Of a DNA stretch of 64,000 nucleotides, positions 44,001-56,200 are shown in pieces (position 1 is the stretch's first letter; each line of letters begins with the position of its first letter). This stretch comes from Sphaerolaimus hirsutus. Taxonomy: Eukaryota; Nematoda; Chromadorea; Monhysterida; Sphaerolaimidae. A program made the translations under genes and the position numbers. Where the stretch lies: NCBI GenBank assembly GCA_964036195.1, contig OZ038452.1:23757785-23821784 (forward strand). The letters are read 5' to 3'. Under the pieces are notes generated by a model. The model was not told the DNA's origin. It did no database searches and was given only the letters and a program-made list of their open reading frames with translations.

Positions 44001-46505
44001 CGGGCCTGTTCGGCATATACCGTATTTACTTGAATAATTCCCCCACTTGAATAATTGCACCTGTTGAATGGTTTCCCTTTGTTAGACGAGCGGAGGAAAA
44101 AATCTCCCCCTCGAATAATTTCCCGTTTTAGGTTTATGATAAATTTGTTGTGCATAATTTAAAAATAATATTTTATGAAATGAGTTGATGGAAACATGTT
44201 TGAAAATTTTTATGACCCCCACTTGAAAAATACCCACCCCCACGCAAAAAGGTCTGATGACCCCCCAGGGGTATTATTCAAGCAAACACGGTTATTTGTC
44301 AAGCAGATTATATTCAGTAGAGAAGGTGGGGTCGAAATAAAATACTACGTGGGTGACTTTTCTCACGAAACACATTCGCAAACTCAACCAACTCCAAAAC
44401 GGCAAACTGGGCCGCCATCATGTGGTGGGACACGAGCACGCCCTTGGGCAGGCCCGTCGTGCCGCTAGAGTACGGCATGTACACCGCGTCCAAACGGGTA
44501 TCAAAAGGCACATGGGGAAGCGCTGAAATGGAGCGAAGACTGCGTTTGAGTGTGCTGGGTGGCGTGTGTGCGCTTTTATTAATAGACTCCAGCGACTTTG
44601 CAGCTTGCACGCGTGCTTCCTGCTGGAAGCGTGCCAACGATAATTAATACGGGCGATTTTTATCAAATGATGAGAAATTCACATTTTGTTATAACGTTTT
44701 ACGGCACAACAAATAAATTTTTCAATCTTTTCACAAAAACCGCATGACATGATCATTATTCATTGGCACGCTTCCAACATGAAACATAAATATTGCGAGT
44801 GCAGAGTGGCATGTCACCGGAGTATAAATGTGGTATTGGTCATAGTAGACACTGGACAGCCCGATTGATTCCCCCGTTCAATAATTTTTGACTCTTTTTG
44901 TTTTAAAGGGGGGGGGCGATTCAAGGGACTAGCTATGGACTATAAACTAACAAGTAAATTCCGCAGGATCACCATAAAGTTCATCAAATGGACTGATTGG
45001 GACACTGCTCTTGGGACACTTATCGTCCGAATCGCCATTGGAATGGTCGACAATGTAAATGCGCTGAACTCACAAAAGGTCATTTGATTAAGCCACATTT
45101 AATGTTAAAAATTAAAAAATAATTATAAAAAATAATATAGAACATAAAAAATTAAAAACCTATATAAATCGGCTCACCTGGACATTATGGGCCTCGCCCA
45201 GTTCCTTCAAAGTTCCGCCCAATTTGTCCAAAACATCCTCACAGGTTACCACAAATTTTGCGCCGGTGCCGCCGTCTGACCGACACAGGTAATGTGATAA
45301 TTCGTCTGCGAATGGCCGCATTCAACTAAATGGCAGGTAGAATGGGATCATGCCATGATAGCTGCAAAATCAGGCGACTTTTGATCTAAAACTAAAACTC
45401 GGTCACAACAATTCAAAACACCAGGCAGAATCCTAACTATCAAAAATAAGCACTCACGATAAAAAGGGCCATGGCGTTTTAGGCACAAGGAACAAAAGAG
45501 CCTGCCGCTGGCCCCAAAATATAACGCCATCATAGTTGTTAAAACGTATTTACACATTTACTCGATAAATACGTCTACTCTAGTATAGAGTAAATACCTA
45601 GGTTAACGGTTTCTCCGAAAAAGTTACTGTACTCGCATTTACGTGTACATCTTGAAAGTACGCGAGTACAGAAAACGTATTTCTGATAGGTGTTCAACGA
45701 TAAATATGTACCTACATACATTGCCCGAAGGCGGGGTTGAGTCCGGAGCAGAGGGCGCCCCTGGTCGCGGCGGCGGTGACGGCGAACACGAACTGGGCGC
45801 AGTTGGGCAGCAGCAGCGCCAGCCCGTCGCCTGTGGAGCACTGCTCGAATTAGACCCCCGCCCGGAGACACGAACGCACGCAACGGACCTTTGCGCAGCC
45901 CCGCCCTGTGCCAGCCCACGGCCACCGACCTGCACCTGGCGCCCAGCTCCCCGTAGCTGTACGACGCGCCCGAGAACAAGTCGATCTAAAATAGAAGAGC
46001 TGATCAAGCCATCATGGCCACAAATTGTCCGTGAGGCCGACAATATGAAAATAATCGAGAGAAAAAACGGTGAGGGTCAACAGTAGTGATGTTAAAGGGT
46101 CGTGGCGCTGGCAACTGGTGCTAGCGCCACAGTAAAAACACCATGGCGCTATTGGCGCCATTTTGCTCTGGAGACATTGACGCTTGGCGCGGGGGTTCGC
46201 AAAAGCGCCATAGAAATTTTGGAGCTTGGCGCCAAACTCTTGGTAACTTTAAAATCACTTGTCAACAGCCAGAAATCACTGACAAGCGCCATTTGACGAT
46301 CATATTTGTCACACGCGTCGAACACAAACTGGTGCATGGGCACATCTCGCAGTGGCATGTCGGGGAATGGCGAATGAACTACATTTTCTTCCGATGAGGC
46401 TGTCTGCAATTTTGATAGGTTTTTACTTTTATTTTGTATTTTGTCAAATACTTTTACACTTTCATCGAGGAGTATTTAAGTAACCTCACCTGAGTTGAAA
46501 GCCAT
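41092..46505 (-). CDS. Acyl-CoA synthetase, 4-coumarate-CoA-ligase/luciferase-like, paralogue B
   Basis: Complete gene of 13 exons, about 586 residues: 46505-46490 (MAFNS), 46399-46284, 45985-45889, 45830-45720, 45305-45178, 45063-44952, 44522-44374, 43987-43793, 43312-43138, 42895-42635, 42293-42118, 41389-41299, 41225-41092 (TGA). All phases agree. Motifs: [76 protein letters not shown]. All key adenylation residues are present, including the canonical Thr of YGMTE that paralogue A lacks. The start was chosen because a 16-base first exon ends at GTGAGG and joins in phase to acceptor GACAG at 46400; a longer frame at 46409 starts only at TTG. The ATG follows directly on TTTTAG, so it may be a trans-splice or 5'UTR-intron acceptor. 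It ends EIANQD, with no PTS1. Head-to-tail neighbour of paralogue A. Confidence 0.93.
41476..41605. mobile_element. Introner-family element in synthetase B, intron 11
   Basis: GGGGGCAGTCCCAGACCCTG at left and GGTCCTGGGACTGGCACC at right around a hairpin core. It sits in the intron homologous to the one holding the copy in paralogue A, but near the opposite end. Confidence 0.75.
42424..42552. mobile_element. Short GGCGCC hAT-like MITE in synthetase B intron
   Basis: TAGTGACTGAAAAGCGCC to ATCTTCCATCACTA; no convincing target duplication. Confidence 0.7.
43354..43721. mobile_element. ACCGTATT-ended MITE in synthetase B
   Basis: ACCGTATTTCCTCGAAATACC and TTTCGACGAAATACGG termini. Confidence 0.78.
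44019..44292. mobile_element. ACCGTATT-ended MITE in synthetase B
   Basis: ACCGTATTTACTTGAATAATTC and TTATTCAAGCAAACACGGT termini. Confidence 0.75.
45531..45685. mobile_element. Truncated hAT-like MITE next to the conversion block in synthetase B
   Basis: Left end CATAGTTGTTAAAACG and the first 150 bases match the copy at 40223; the right half is missing and the sequence breaks off about 36 bases before the 267-bp block. Confidence 0.7.
45722..45988. repeat. 267-bp block identical to 38854-39120 (copy in synthetase B)
   Basis: Partner of the block in paralogue A, spaced 6868 bases away. Flanking sequence diverges immediately on both sides (TGTATGTAGG versus TGTGCGTTTT at the donor; CTAAAATAG versus CTAGAAGAT at the acceptor). 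Exons 4 onward differ strongly between the genes. Confidence 0.9.
46084..46295. mobile_element. Diverged GGCGCC element in intron 2 of synthetase B
   Basis: Starts TAGTGATGTTAAAGGG and has scattered GGCGCC/TGGCGC motifs up to the exon 2 donor; right terminus not seen, so the boundary with the exon is approximate. Confidence 0.5.
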
Positions 46506-47000
46506 CTAAAATTTAGCAATTTAGCATTGTGCAAAAGTTTAGAGGTAGATGGTTTTGGGATGGTCCCAAATTGTATAAAATTCTTGGAAGCGTGCCAGAG
46601 AAGTCTTCTTGTAAAATTGAGCATGTCTGAGGAAGTGAAAAAATTGAAGAATTTTAGATGCATGCATTTATTTACGTTTTATTTGCCACTTTTGTCATAT
46701 TTACATTTTATATACCCTACATTTATGCGTTCATTTGATGTAATCGGGGCAAGTTATTAAGTAATTACATACCTAGTAATTTTAGAATAGTAGGAAACAG
46801 CAGATTCAAATTCAAATACCTATATGTGAGGAAGCACCCCATAACAGGGGTATCTTGAATTTTGACCCTCCGAGTGGTTGGATAGAGTGTAAATCGCTCC
46901 TATGGAGGGATAGATATCTGGAAAAATTTCTGGGGGGGGGGTTGGGGGCTTTGGGGGGGGGGTTGTGGTGGTTCGATGTATAGGCTTTTTCGGGGCATAG

Positions 47001-47965
47001 CAGAGTTGTACAAATACTGGTATTTTTGGAAAACGTAAACGTAAACGTAAATACCTTTTCTAAATCAAAAGTATAAATACTAAAACGTAAGGTATTTTTA
47101 AAATACCAAGGAATACGTAAAATAAAGCGTAAACGTAAAAATGTTATATGTCATATTTGCCACTGTGCTTTGGAAAATACCATTATTTTCACCTTTGGAT
47201 GGGTCAATCGCAGATTTCCATGCAATATCGTCATGTTTTTAGCACTACATGCTCACCATAATAAACAACATGAGTGAGACAACTATTTTTATTTTTAATT
47301 ATCAGCTAATTACTTTAGAAAATTTCGACCAAATAGCCCATGGCCAAATGGTCTCTCTACAGCCACCTATGTAAGGAGAACAGACAGTAATTTCAGTGCA
47401 TTGAAACTTTTAAAACTGTTTTTAGTCTATTTTGGAAAAACACTCCATCAAATATACTGTGAAATCTGCTACACCTATCTGAAGAGGGTAGCTGGAATTG
47501 TGTTGAATTTTCAATCATAAATATAAATTTTTTTTCACTATTTTGTTCATAATTTGTTGTCAGTTTATTACAAAATACAGTTACCTACATTCTCTGAGCA
47601 GCATCGACTATGGCCGGTAGACAATGGTGACTATGTGTCGGAGTTTATAAAATGTTTTAGCTATTGTTTGTAATCACCAAATCGCTGCAATAAAGTGGTC
47701 GCCACATCATTCTGATCATTTTAAGTGTTCGACGATCAAAATCTGTAGAGAATTCATGGAAATACGCAGTTCCGTCTGAGGGCGCGGCCACTAAGAAACT
47801 ACTAAATATCAGAATTTTTACGTTTTCCCTAGTACCCGGGTATTTTGGTCAGGAAAACGTAACAAAACGTAATGGTATTTTTGGAAAACGTAAACGTAAA
47901 CGTAAATATAAATACCCGAATAACCGGGTATTTCGGGTAAACGTAAATACGTTTTTCCAACTCTG
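47001..47965. mobile_element. hAT-like MITE nested in another repeat
   Basis: CAGAGTTGTACAAATACTGG to TTTTTCCAACTCTG with a perfect target duplication GGGCATAG (46993-47000 and 47966-47973). The host sequence is the repeat at 46856-48716. Confidence 0.85.
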
Positions 47966-48236
47966 GGGCATAGAAGGAAGAAAAAAGAGAAAAATCGCTA
48001 AAAGTACAAGAGCATATAGTACTAAATATTGCTGAAAATAGGCAAATAGGAACCAGAACCATGATTTTGTAACTGAAAATCTATAAAAAGGTATGAAAAA
48101 TAGCGATTTTGAGCGAAAATTGGGATATAGTTTCGCAAACATCGCTCCAGATAGGTATAGATAGGTTTTTTATAGATAGCTGGGCGATTTGGGGGGGGGT
48201 TTAGGGGGTAGCAGCCCAAAATTTTGGGGCATGCCT

Positions 48237-48602
48237 AATACGCACATCTGCCCGTTACGCACATTTGCCTGTTTTTTCATGTGACACTTTTTCAAGTGAT
48301 GTTCAAATATGAGTGAAGTGAAAAAAAGTTGCGCAATGACATCAGTGAACTTTTTTCACTTCACTCACATCTGAAAATCACTTGAAAAAGTGTCAAGTGA
48401 AAAAACGGTCAAAAATAGCCATTTTTCACCGTTTTTTCACTTGACAATTTTTCAAGTGATGTTAAAATATGAGTGAAGTGAAAAAAGTTCACTAATGTCA
48501 TTGCGCAACTTTTTTTCGCTTCACTCATATCTGAAAATCAGTTGAAAAAGTGTTAAGTGAAAAAACGGGCAAATGTGCGTAACGGGCAGATGTGCGTATA
48601 AG
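48237..48602. mobile_element. Palindromic element with TACGCACATCTGCCCG ends
   Basis: TACGCACATCTGCCCGTTAC at left and GTAACGGGCAGATGTGCGTA at right. The interior has two alternating hairpins of TTTTTCAAGTGATGTT and its complement. Confidence 0.85.
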
Positions 48603-48716
48603 TACACCCTCCAAAATTTTGCCTCCGGGATAGATAGGTAGATAGCTGAGCGGCCTCCGGGATAGATAGATAGCTGGGCGTTTTGGGGGGGGGGGGGGTA
48701 ACCCCCCCCATTCGAC

Positions 48717-50251
48717 ACCCCTGCCCCAGAAATACATGATGTATGGGTCTACATGACGCATGGGTAGAATTACATGATGCCCTAGTCTACATGATGTACG
48801 GGTTTACATGATGAGAGAACAGTCTCATCAGACGACCATCATCAATGTAAGCCACAATACCTAAATTCCTGCCCTACACGTAGAAAATTGAGCAGACTAT
48901 TCTTATTACCAAAAATAAATTTGTACTTGTGCCAACTTCACAATGCCGCACGGGGCTGCGGCGATAAAAAATACCGAAATCCAGACCTAAATTCTGTTTT
49001 CACTACTGACTACACGGTGTTGCTGTATTTTTGCTGTATGTAAATAATAGATGTTTGTATTTACAGTGTAAGCGCACAAGTGATAACGCGTAAAACAGTT
49101 GTTTTTAAAGTAGCACATGATTGTAATGTGGCAACTTCGTTTTTCCAAGGAAAGAAAATGTATTTTTACTTTTTTTATTAATTTCTAATTACCATTACGC
49201 GATCGACTAGGAACGGTTCAATGCGAAAAAATTACTCGTCAGATTCTAAATATGTATGCGGTCTGAAATGATAGGTTATTGTGCCTACACACACTAGTTT
49301 TCACCGTGACTTCGTGTGAAAACTGAAAAAAATTTCAAATGCAAATTAACGAACATGGTTGAATGATTTAATTTAATTTAAATTAGAATTTAAATTAATG
49401 AAAGTTAAGCTTTGAAAATTTGAAAACTAAAACACCTATAGCATACAATAAGAGTGGGCTGGATGTCGCCATGTGGCCATTTCAGTTTTCACATCAGTCA
49501 CGGTGAAAACTAGTGTGTGTAGGGCCATTGAAACTTGAATGAACAATTAACAGAATTGAATATGCACAAGATAAACATAAATTTTTGTTTAGCCACTAAA
49601 AAATTAACAGCAACCAAACGCCTAGCGGAAAATCTGTAGCAAACACACCATAAATAAATATAAACACAACAAACTACAAATATCTAAAATACAGCAAGGA
49701 AAACTACAAAAATATCAACAAAAATATTGAGCAATTTCCCGGTTGAATAAGAGCATTTCACACTGAATACTGCGCATCAGAAATCTACCTGCCGCTCGTC
49801 ATGCCGGCCGCATTGAAAGGCGATACTAGGTGAGCTGAGAAATGCAAATTTACATTAGAACAGTGGGCTACAAATAACATACGTTGGAGTATAACATACA
49901 AGTGCTGGTGACATAAATACGATGCTGGCATTTGACCAGAATTTATCGGGTAACATGTGCTTGACATATAATGACATGTCCCCCCTGTGCGATTAAAACG
50001 AATGAGCAACTATGCAGAAGAATCGGTAGTGTTTTCACCGCATCTACCGAAGAAAACTCTCTCGCGATCCTTCTGTGTCTATTTATTTATGTCATTTACA
50101 TGTCACAAATGTCAATTGCACTGCATGGGCATATAACTGAAGCTATACAACGCTGACTACTATCCCATACATACAGCCATAAACCAGCCCAGCATAAATA
50201 TGTCATAAGCCCTTGTTTTTATGTTATCTGTACTCCCAAAAAAACAAACAT
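48717..50251. other. Region between synthetase B and DNAJC11
   Basis: Holds TACATGATG-type short repeats at 48730-48810 and the MITE at 49281-49527. No exon chain is visible. It would contain the 3' UTR of DNAJC11. Confidence 0.45.
49281..49527. mobile_element. CACACTAGTT-ended MITE
   Basis: GTGCCTACACACACTAGTTTT and AAAACTAGTGTGTGTAGGGCC termini around an AT-rich core. Confidence 0.82.
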
Positions 50252-53200
50252 TCACGCTGCACTAAAGAACATTTCAAACCAACATCTATTGGGAATACAA
50301 ACGGATTCAGTGTCCTTCGCGATTACCACGTGTTCCTGATTTTGGAAGCTGTAGGTGATCATGAGCGATTTCTCAGAACCCACAGCCGGGTCGTAAAAGC
50401 CAGGCAGTTGTGCCTGCGATTGTCGATTGTCATGATAGCTGATGTAAAAAGTGACTTTGTCGCCAAGCGCCAATGACGCTAGGGATCAAACGGGATCACG
50501 ATCCCTATAATTCCCGGATTCGGCGGTTCCGATCTCGAAACGCCAATTCCGATTCCGACATCTGAGAACCCAATTCCGATTCCGAAAATTTTCAAATCCC
50601 GATCCAGATCCCGAAAACCCACAAAACCAATGCCGATCCCGATCTCGATAATTCAAAATATTAGTTTGGAAAGAAAGATGTGTCAGTTTCTAGCAACAAA
50701 GCAGAGCGGAGCCGTCATGTTCAACTGTCAACTTTTGTTTCTGTGAAACGGCCAAAGTAGAACCGTTGTCGAAGCCGAAGCCGGACCAGCAAACACAACA
50801 ATCCAAAAACTGACAGAACTTTCTGTCCAACCTAATACTAATCTCGATCCCGAAAAGTCGATCTCGTTTGAACCCTAGATTGTGCATGAGCAAAAAGCGC
50901 CATGCGCCATTGCTGTTTTTGCTTTTGCTGCGGTCTAAAAAGGTATCGATGCTTGCGTTTTTTAAAGACGTTGTTGTTGCTTTAAAAACACAGTTGAAAA
51001 AACCTCGGCCATCCCTATGGAGACTACAAATATTTAGACAAACAAGACCATGTTTTTTAAAACAACCTTGGAAGAATCAGTGAGGAGCAGTTTCGAATCA
51101 GAGACTAAACTCTGCAGTTGCATGGTGACATCGATTACCCGCTCCACGCTCGCCCCATACTGCGCTCTGCAAAATAAAATCGACTTTTTTGACAGTAAAT
51201 AATGGTGTACTTAGAAAAGAACAAAAAAATGAACGGTTGAAGGGTGCTAAATGTTTACAGATGGAAATTAATGTCAAATGAAAAGGGTTCATCTCAAAAA
51301 AACTTTCAGTGGGCAACAGAATTAGGCAACGTTCGCAAATAAAATCGCCTTCGCAACGATCCTACAATTTTTGCACGGACTGGTGATAAACATAAATCCG
51401 TATCAAGATACTTACCTAATATTACGCAGATTTGCCGAAAATCGACTGAAACATTTGACCCGGGTTTCCATCAAGTTCCGAGCCATAAAAAACAGAACCA
51501 GACAAACCTAAACTGATAATCTGCGGGCGAGCCGGCCAGCTGTCCATATTGCGCCTGCACAATGACCAGCCCGGATCTGTTTTCCTCCCGCTGTCGAATT
51601 CTTACCGCTGTGTCGCGCATCAGCTCAACCTAGGTGGACGATTTGCATAGTAAACACCTTCCCGGTCACGTCCGGCAGCCATTTTTTGATTTTACTTCTT
51701 ATATCCTATCCCCAGTTCTAGGGCGCCCCCGAGGCTGAAACTTGGGGGAGATATTGGCGCAACCCCCCTCTACTTCGCATGAATTGGGGGGGTCGCGAAG
51801 ACCCCTCTCAGCGTGGGTCACCCTAAGTGCAAATTTTTTTGTGGCTTTTTTGGTGTCCCACAGCAGGTCTGGCACCCGCTGATTTCTGAGCTGTGGGAGG
51901 GGTACAAATCTAAAATTTTGGGATGTGTTACCAACACCACTCCCCTACTATACACTATTCAATAATGTGAGATAAATGTCAAAAATTTCTTAAAAATACA
52001 CTTATTCTCTAAAAAACACCACTCCCCAAAAGATGGATGTAAAAAATTCACTTTTTGGAACTTTTTTATTAGACACTTGAAGAGCTGGTTTACGATACTT
52101 TAAAGAGAAGGGTTTAATGTTTAAAGTTTTGTAAAGAACCATACCTCTAAAATGCCTGCATTGCAAAATTTACTTGGGCGAATTTTATGACACCATAATC
52201 ACATCATCACAGGAACAAAAATTTACAAAATTTACACTTTGAAATTCCCCCCAAGTAAATTTTGTAATGCAGGCATTTTAGAGGTATGGTTCTTTACATA
52301 ACTTTAAACATCAAACCATTCCCTTAAAAGTATTGTAAACAAGCTCTTCAAGTGTCTAATAAAAAAGTTCCAAAAAGTGAATTTTTTGTTATCCATCTAT
52401 TGGGGAGTGGTGTTTTTAGAGAATAAGCGAATTTTTCAGAAATTTTTCACATTAATCTCACATTATTGAATAGTGTATAGTAGGGGAGTGGTGTTGGTAA
52501 AACATCCTCAAAATTTTAGATTTATACCCCTCCCACAGCTCAGAAATCAGCGGGTGCCGGACCTGCTGTGGGACACCAAAAAAGCCACACAAAAATTTGC
52601 ACATAGGGCGACCCACCCTGAGAGGGGTCGCCGCGACCCCCCCCAATTCATGCGAAGTAGAGGGGGGTTGCGCCAATATCTCCCCCAAGTTTCAGCCTCA
52701 TGGGCGCCATAGAACTGGGGATAGGATATAAGAAGTAAAATCAAGAAAATGGCTGCCGGACGTGACCGGGAAGGTGTTTAGGTGGGTTTTTTATCTCTGA
52801 TGGACATAGACCTACTAGTCCTGTGAACCCGTTAGTCATGTAGACCCGCCAGTCATGTATTTAGGTGGGATTAGCACGGCGCGGGTGATTAGCGGCAGCG
52901 TGTTTACATGATCAGTAGAGTACGTAGAATGGGCCGCAGTGCGTGTGAACTCACATTGTTTGTGTCGCTATTTTGATGACACTGCTCAAATAAAAATTGA
53001 ACAATTCAAATGTGTAACCACTGATTGAGCTTTAAAATATTTTTGAACTGCATCATCACCAGAGCGACAAAAACACATATGCGACATGAGTGCACACGCA
53101 CTGCGGATTATGCTAAGTACTCTGCTAAAATACATGACTGGCAGGTCTACATGACTAGCGGGTTTACATGACTACAGAGTACGGGGCACATGGTCTTTCA

Positions 53201-56200
53201 AACAGCACAAACCGCCTGCAACGCCTGTTCCCTGCGTCGCTCAGTCTCTTCCTTGACAAGCTTTGCCCTCGCCTGCCAATCATTCTCGTCACCGTTAATG
53301 AACCATTTATCCAAATACGGTCGGGCTATTTTGGCACCCATCCAAAATAGGATGGCCGGCGCGCAAACGCCCAAAATCACGCTCGAAGGCAGATAATCCA
53401 TGTTGTCGCATAATGTCGTGTCGATTTCGTACCAGTGCCCGCCGCGGCGCCACCTGGCAAAATATGCATTTCTATTTTTGCGGGTAGTGAGAAGTGACAG
53501 GAGTGAGTAATGATGGAAAACAAAAATTCGCAAATTTGATAACGTTTTCAATTTTTTTAAATTAGGTTTTTTCGCATTTTTATTCCACCACCAGAACAAA
53601 ACACAGAAAATCTATTTTTCCTATCTTAATTTCGAAAAGTGCTTTTTCTATATTTTGCGACGAAATATCATTTCGATATTTATGGTTGCAATCGGATGAA
53701 AACTTTCTAGTCTGCCGAGTATGCATAAAACTTTTTTGGAACTTTTGGAAAAAGAAGAAGTAAACCGGACCTTAGTTTAACACGTAGACCTCCAGTTGGC
53801 GCAAACAAAAGTGCAGAGCAGCCAAATCGGGAATAGCTGGTTACCTGAAAAAGCTACTGGAGTTTTAGATAACAAAAAGTGATCATTCGAAAAGTTATTT
53901 CATTTACAGATTCAATGTCATTCAATAATTGATATACCATTTTGGCAGGATTTATATTCGAAAAATGGATCAAACTCAGGAAACATAAGACTATAAAATT
54001 TTGAAAAGTATAATGAGAAATAAAAAATAAAAATCTTAACGTTTTTTTAAATTTTTTATTACCCACCAAAACTTTACAAAACGACACAGAACACAAGATA
54101 AACAAACCTGCGTCTCAAATCCTCCATCCAAAATCAACCCCATAGTACCAACTTTTACGCCGCCGTTTATCAAGCACCCAGAGCTGTCAGCGGCTGAAAT
54201 GTCACCATAATCTGATTCCGTTACGCTCAGTAATGATGCACATCTGTAGGCGCTGGATAATGTCAGGAATGACGATGTGCCCAGCTGAATTTTTGGTTGG
54301 AATGTGACTTGGTTTGTGTTTTAAATTAAATGGCCCTGCGCACACTAGTTTTCACACGAAATTTCGAAAACTGCTAAATGAGCTTTTAACGTGTTTGGGT
54401 TTTCCACAATGAACCATTTTTAAATTCCGGCAACTGCAGTTGACGGTAGGGTTCAAACGGGACCAGTTTTTCGGACCGGGACCGGGACCAGAAATTTTCT
54501 AATGTCGGGACCGGGACCGGGACCGGGACTGGGGGGTCGGACCGGGTCCGGGACCGGGACTGGCTTTTTTCAATTGTCGGGACCGGGACCGGGACTGGGG
54601 GGTCTGGACCGGGACTGGGATTTGCCGAACCATGTACCGGCACCGCGGTCTTGTTTGAACCTTATTGGTACGTAATATCAAGCCAATGTGGTTCCACACA
54701 CATCCACTGTGTGAAGAACCACGCTCAATGTATTAGCCTTCTCTTATAACATTATTCAAGCACTATTTCATTGCCATCTTCACTCGATTGTATACGGAGT
54801 AGTGATGTAAAGGCACCGGGGCACCGGTGCCCCGGTGCTGGGCACCGAAGGGCACCAGCACCGGTGCTGGTGCGGTGCCATTGCAATCTTCAGGGGTGCC
54901 ATGCCGGTGCCATTTTTTTCAGAATAGCACCGGTGCTGGTGCGGTGCGGTGCCATTTTTTTGCCGGTGCCAAAGGTGCTAGCACCAGGGCCAAAGTAAAA
55001 GGCACCGGGAAAGGCACCGGCCAAGGCTTCATGTGCTGTGCAATTTTGTCACTAGTATGTGCTTATTCATATTTCAAAAAAACAGTGATATATTTACCCA
55101 ACCATTTTTGCCTATTTTGTAAACCTCCCATCAAATAAATATACCTACTGTGAAATCCATTATACCTGATACGAGATCTGATGAGCGAATCTAAAATTTT
55201 GTTGAATTTTTAATCATTTTTATATTTTATTTTTATCTTACTTTTTTGTTCAAAATTTGTTGTCAGTTTATGACAGAGATAGCTCCGGCCATTCTCTGTA
55301 CAGCAACGACTCCGATCAGTAGACAATAGTGGCTATGGACATTGTAGTGAATTAAATATTTTATCTTTCATTTGTAATCATTGTAATTGCTTCATAAAAG
55401 TGATTGCCACATCATTCTGATCATTTTAAGTGCTCAACCATCAAATACGGTTGAAAATTCATGGAAATATGCACTTCCAAAGGTGAGACCACTGAGAAAC
55501 TGCCCGATATTTACTTCAGAAATTCCAGTCCGGTGCGGTGCCTTTCGGTGCTAGCACCAGCAACCCGCCGGTGCCCTTCGGTGTCGGTGCTATTTTTTCC
55601 AAAAGGCGCCGGTGCCGGTGCGGTGCGGTGCCATTTTCTGGCGGTGCCCCAGGGTGCCAGGTGCCCTTTTCATGCGTTGGCAAAGGTGCCGGTGCGGTGC
55701 GGTGCCATTTTTCCCGGTGCCTTTAACATCACTAATACGGAGCCCAGCGCACGGGGGAGGTGGCGACGCCCCCCCTTAATTTTGGCCCTATAGTTAAGAA
55801 ACAGAGCCATGGCGCTGGCGCCATTTGTAGGCGCCAACGCCTACTATCTAGGTATGTTTATATACCTATATTTCATACTAGAATCATGTTGGGGACCTTT
55901 CTAACGCTTCTGTACCATTACACAAAAATACATAGTAATCATTGGGTGGGTATTGGCGCGCGCGCGCGCGCGCAAAATTTTTTTTATAAACACCTTCCCG
56001 GACAAGTTCACCACCCATTTTTTTCTTTCACTTCAGATGCAATATCTATGGCTATGGGAGTGGTATAAAGCTAATATTTGGTGGGTACATGGTCCTAACA
56101 CCCTGCTACTCAGTATCAATGGGGGAAGGTGCGGCGACTCACTACAGGGTGGGTTGCCCTATATGCAAACATTTTTTGTGGCGTTTTCGGTGTCCCAAAC

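Larger units (their letters stand above)
46856..48716. repeat. Dispersed repeat broken by two nested elements
   Basis: Begins TTTGACCCTCCGAGTGG and ends near CCCCCCCATTCGACACCCC. Shares AAATCGCTCC, GGATAGATA and GGCATAGAAGGAAG with 37466-37945. Interrupted by 47001-47965 and 48237-48602. Confidence 0.65.

Noticed and set aside
46284..46409. Start of synthetase B at 46409 (MQTASS...)
   Set aside because: That frame begins with TTG, and TTGCAGACAG there is an acceptor context. A 16-base exon at 46490-46505 supplies a true ATG and joins in phase.
53168..53396. Plus-strand frames opposite the DNAJC11 exon at 53213-53453
   Set aside because: They are antisense shadows of a well-supported exon with correct phases on both sides.
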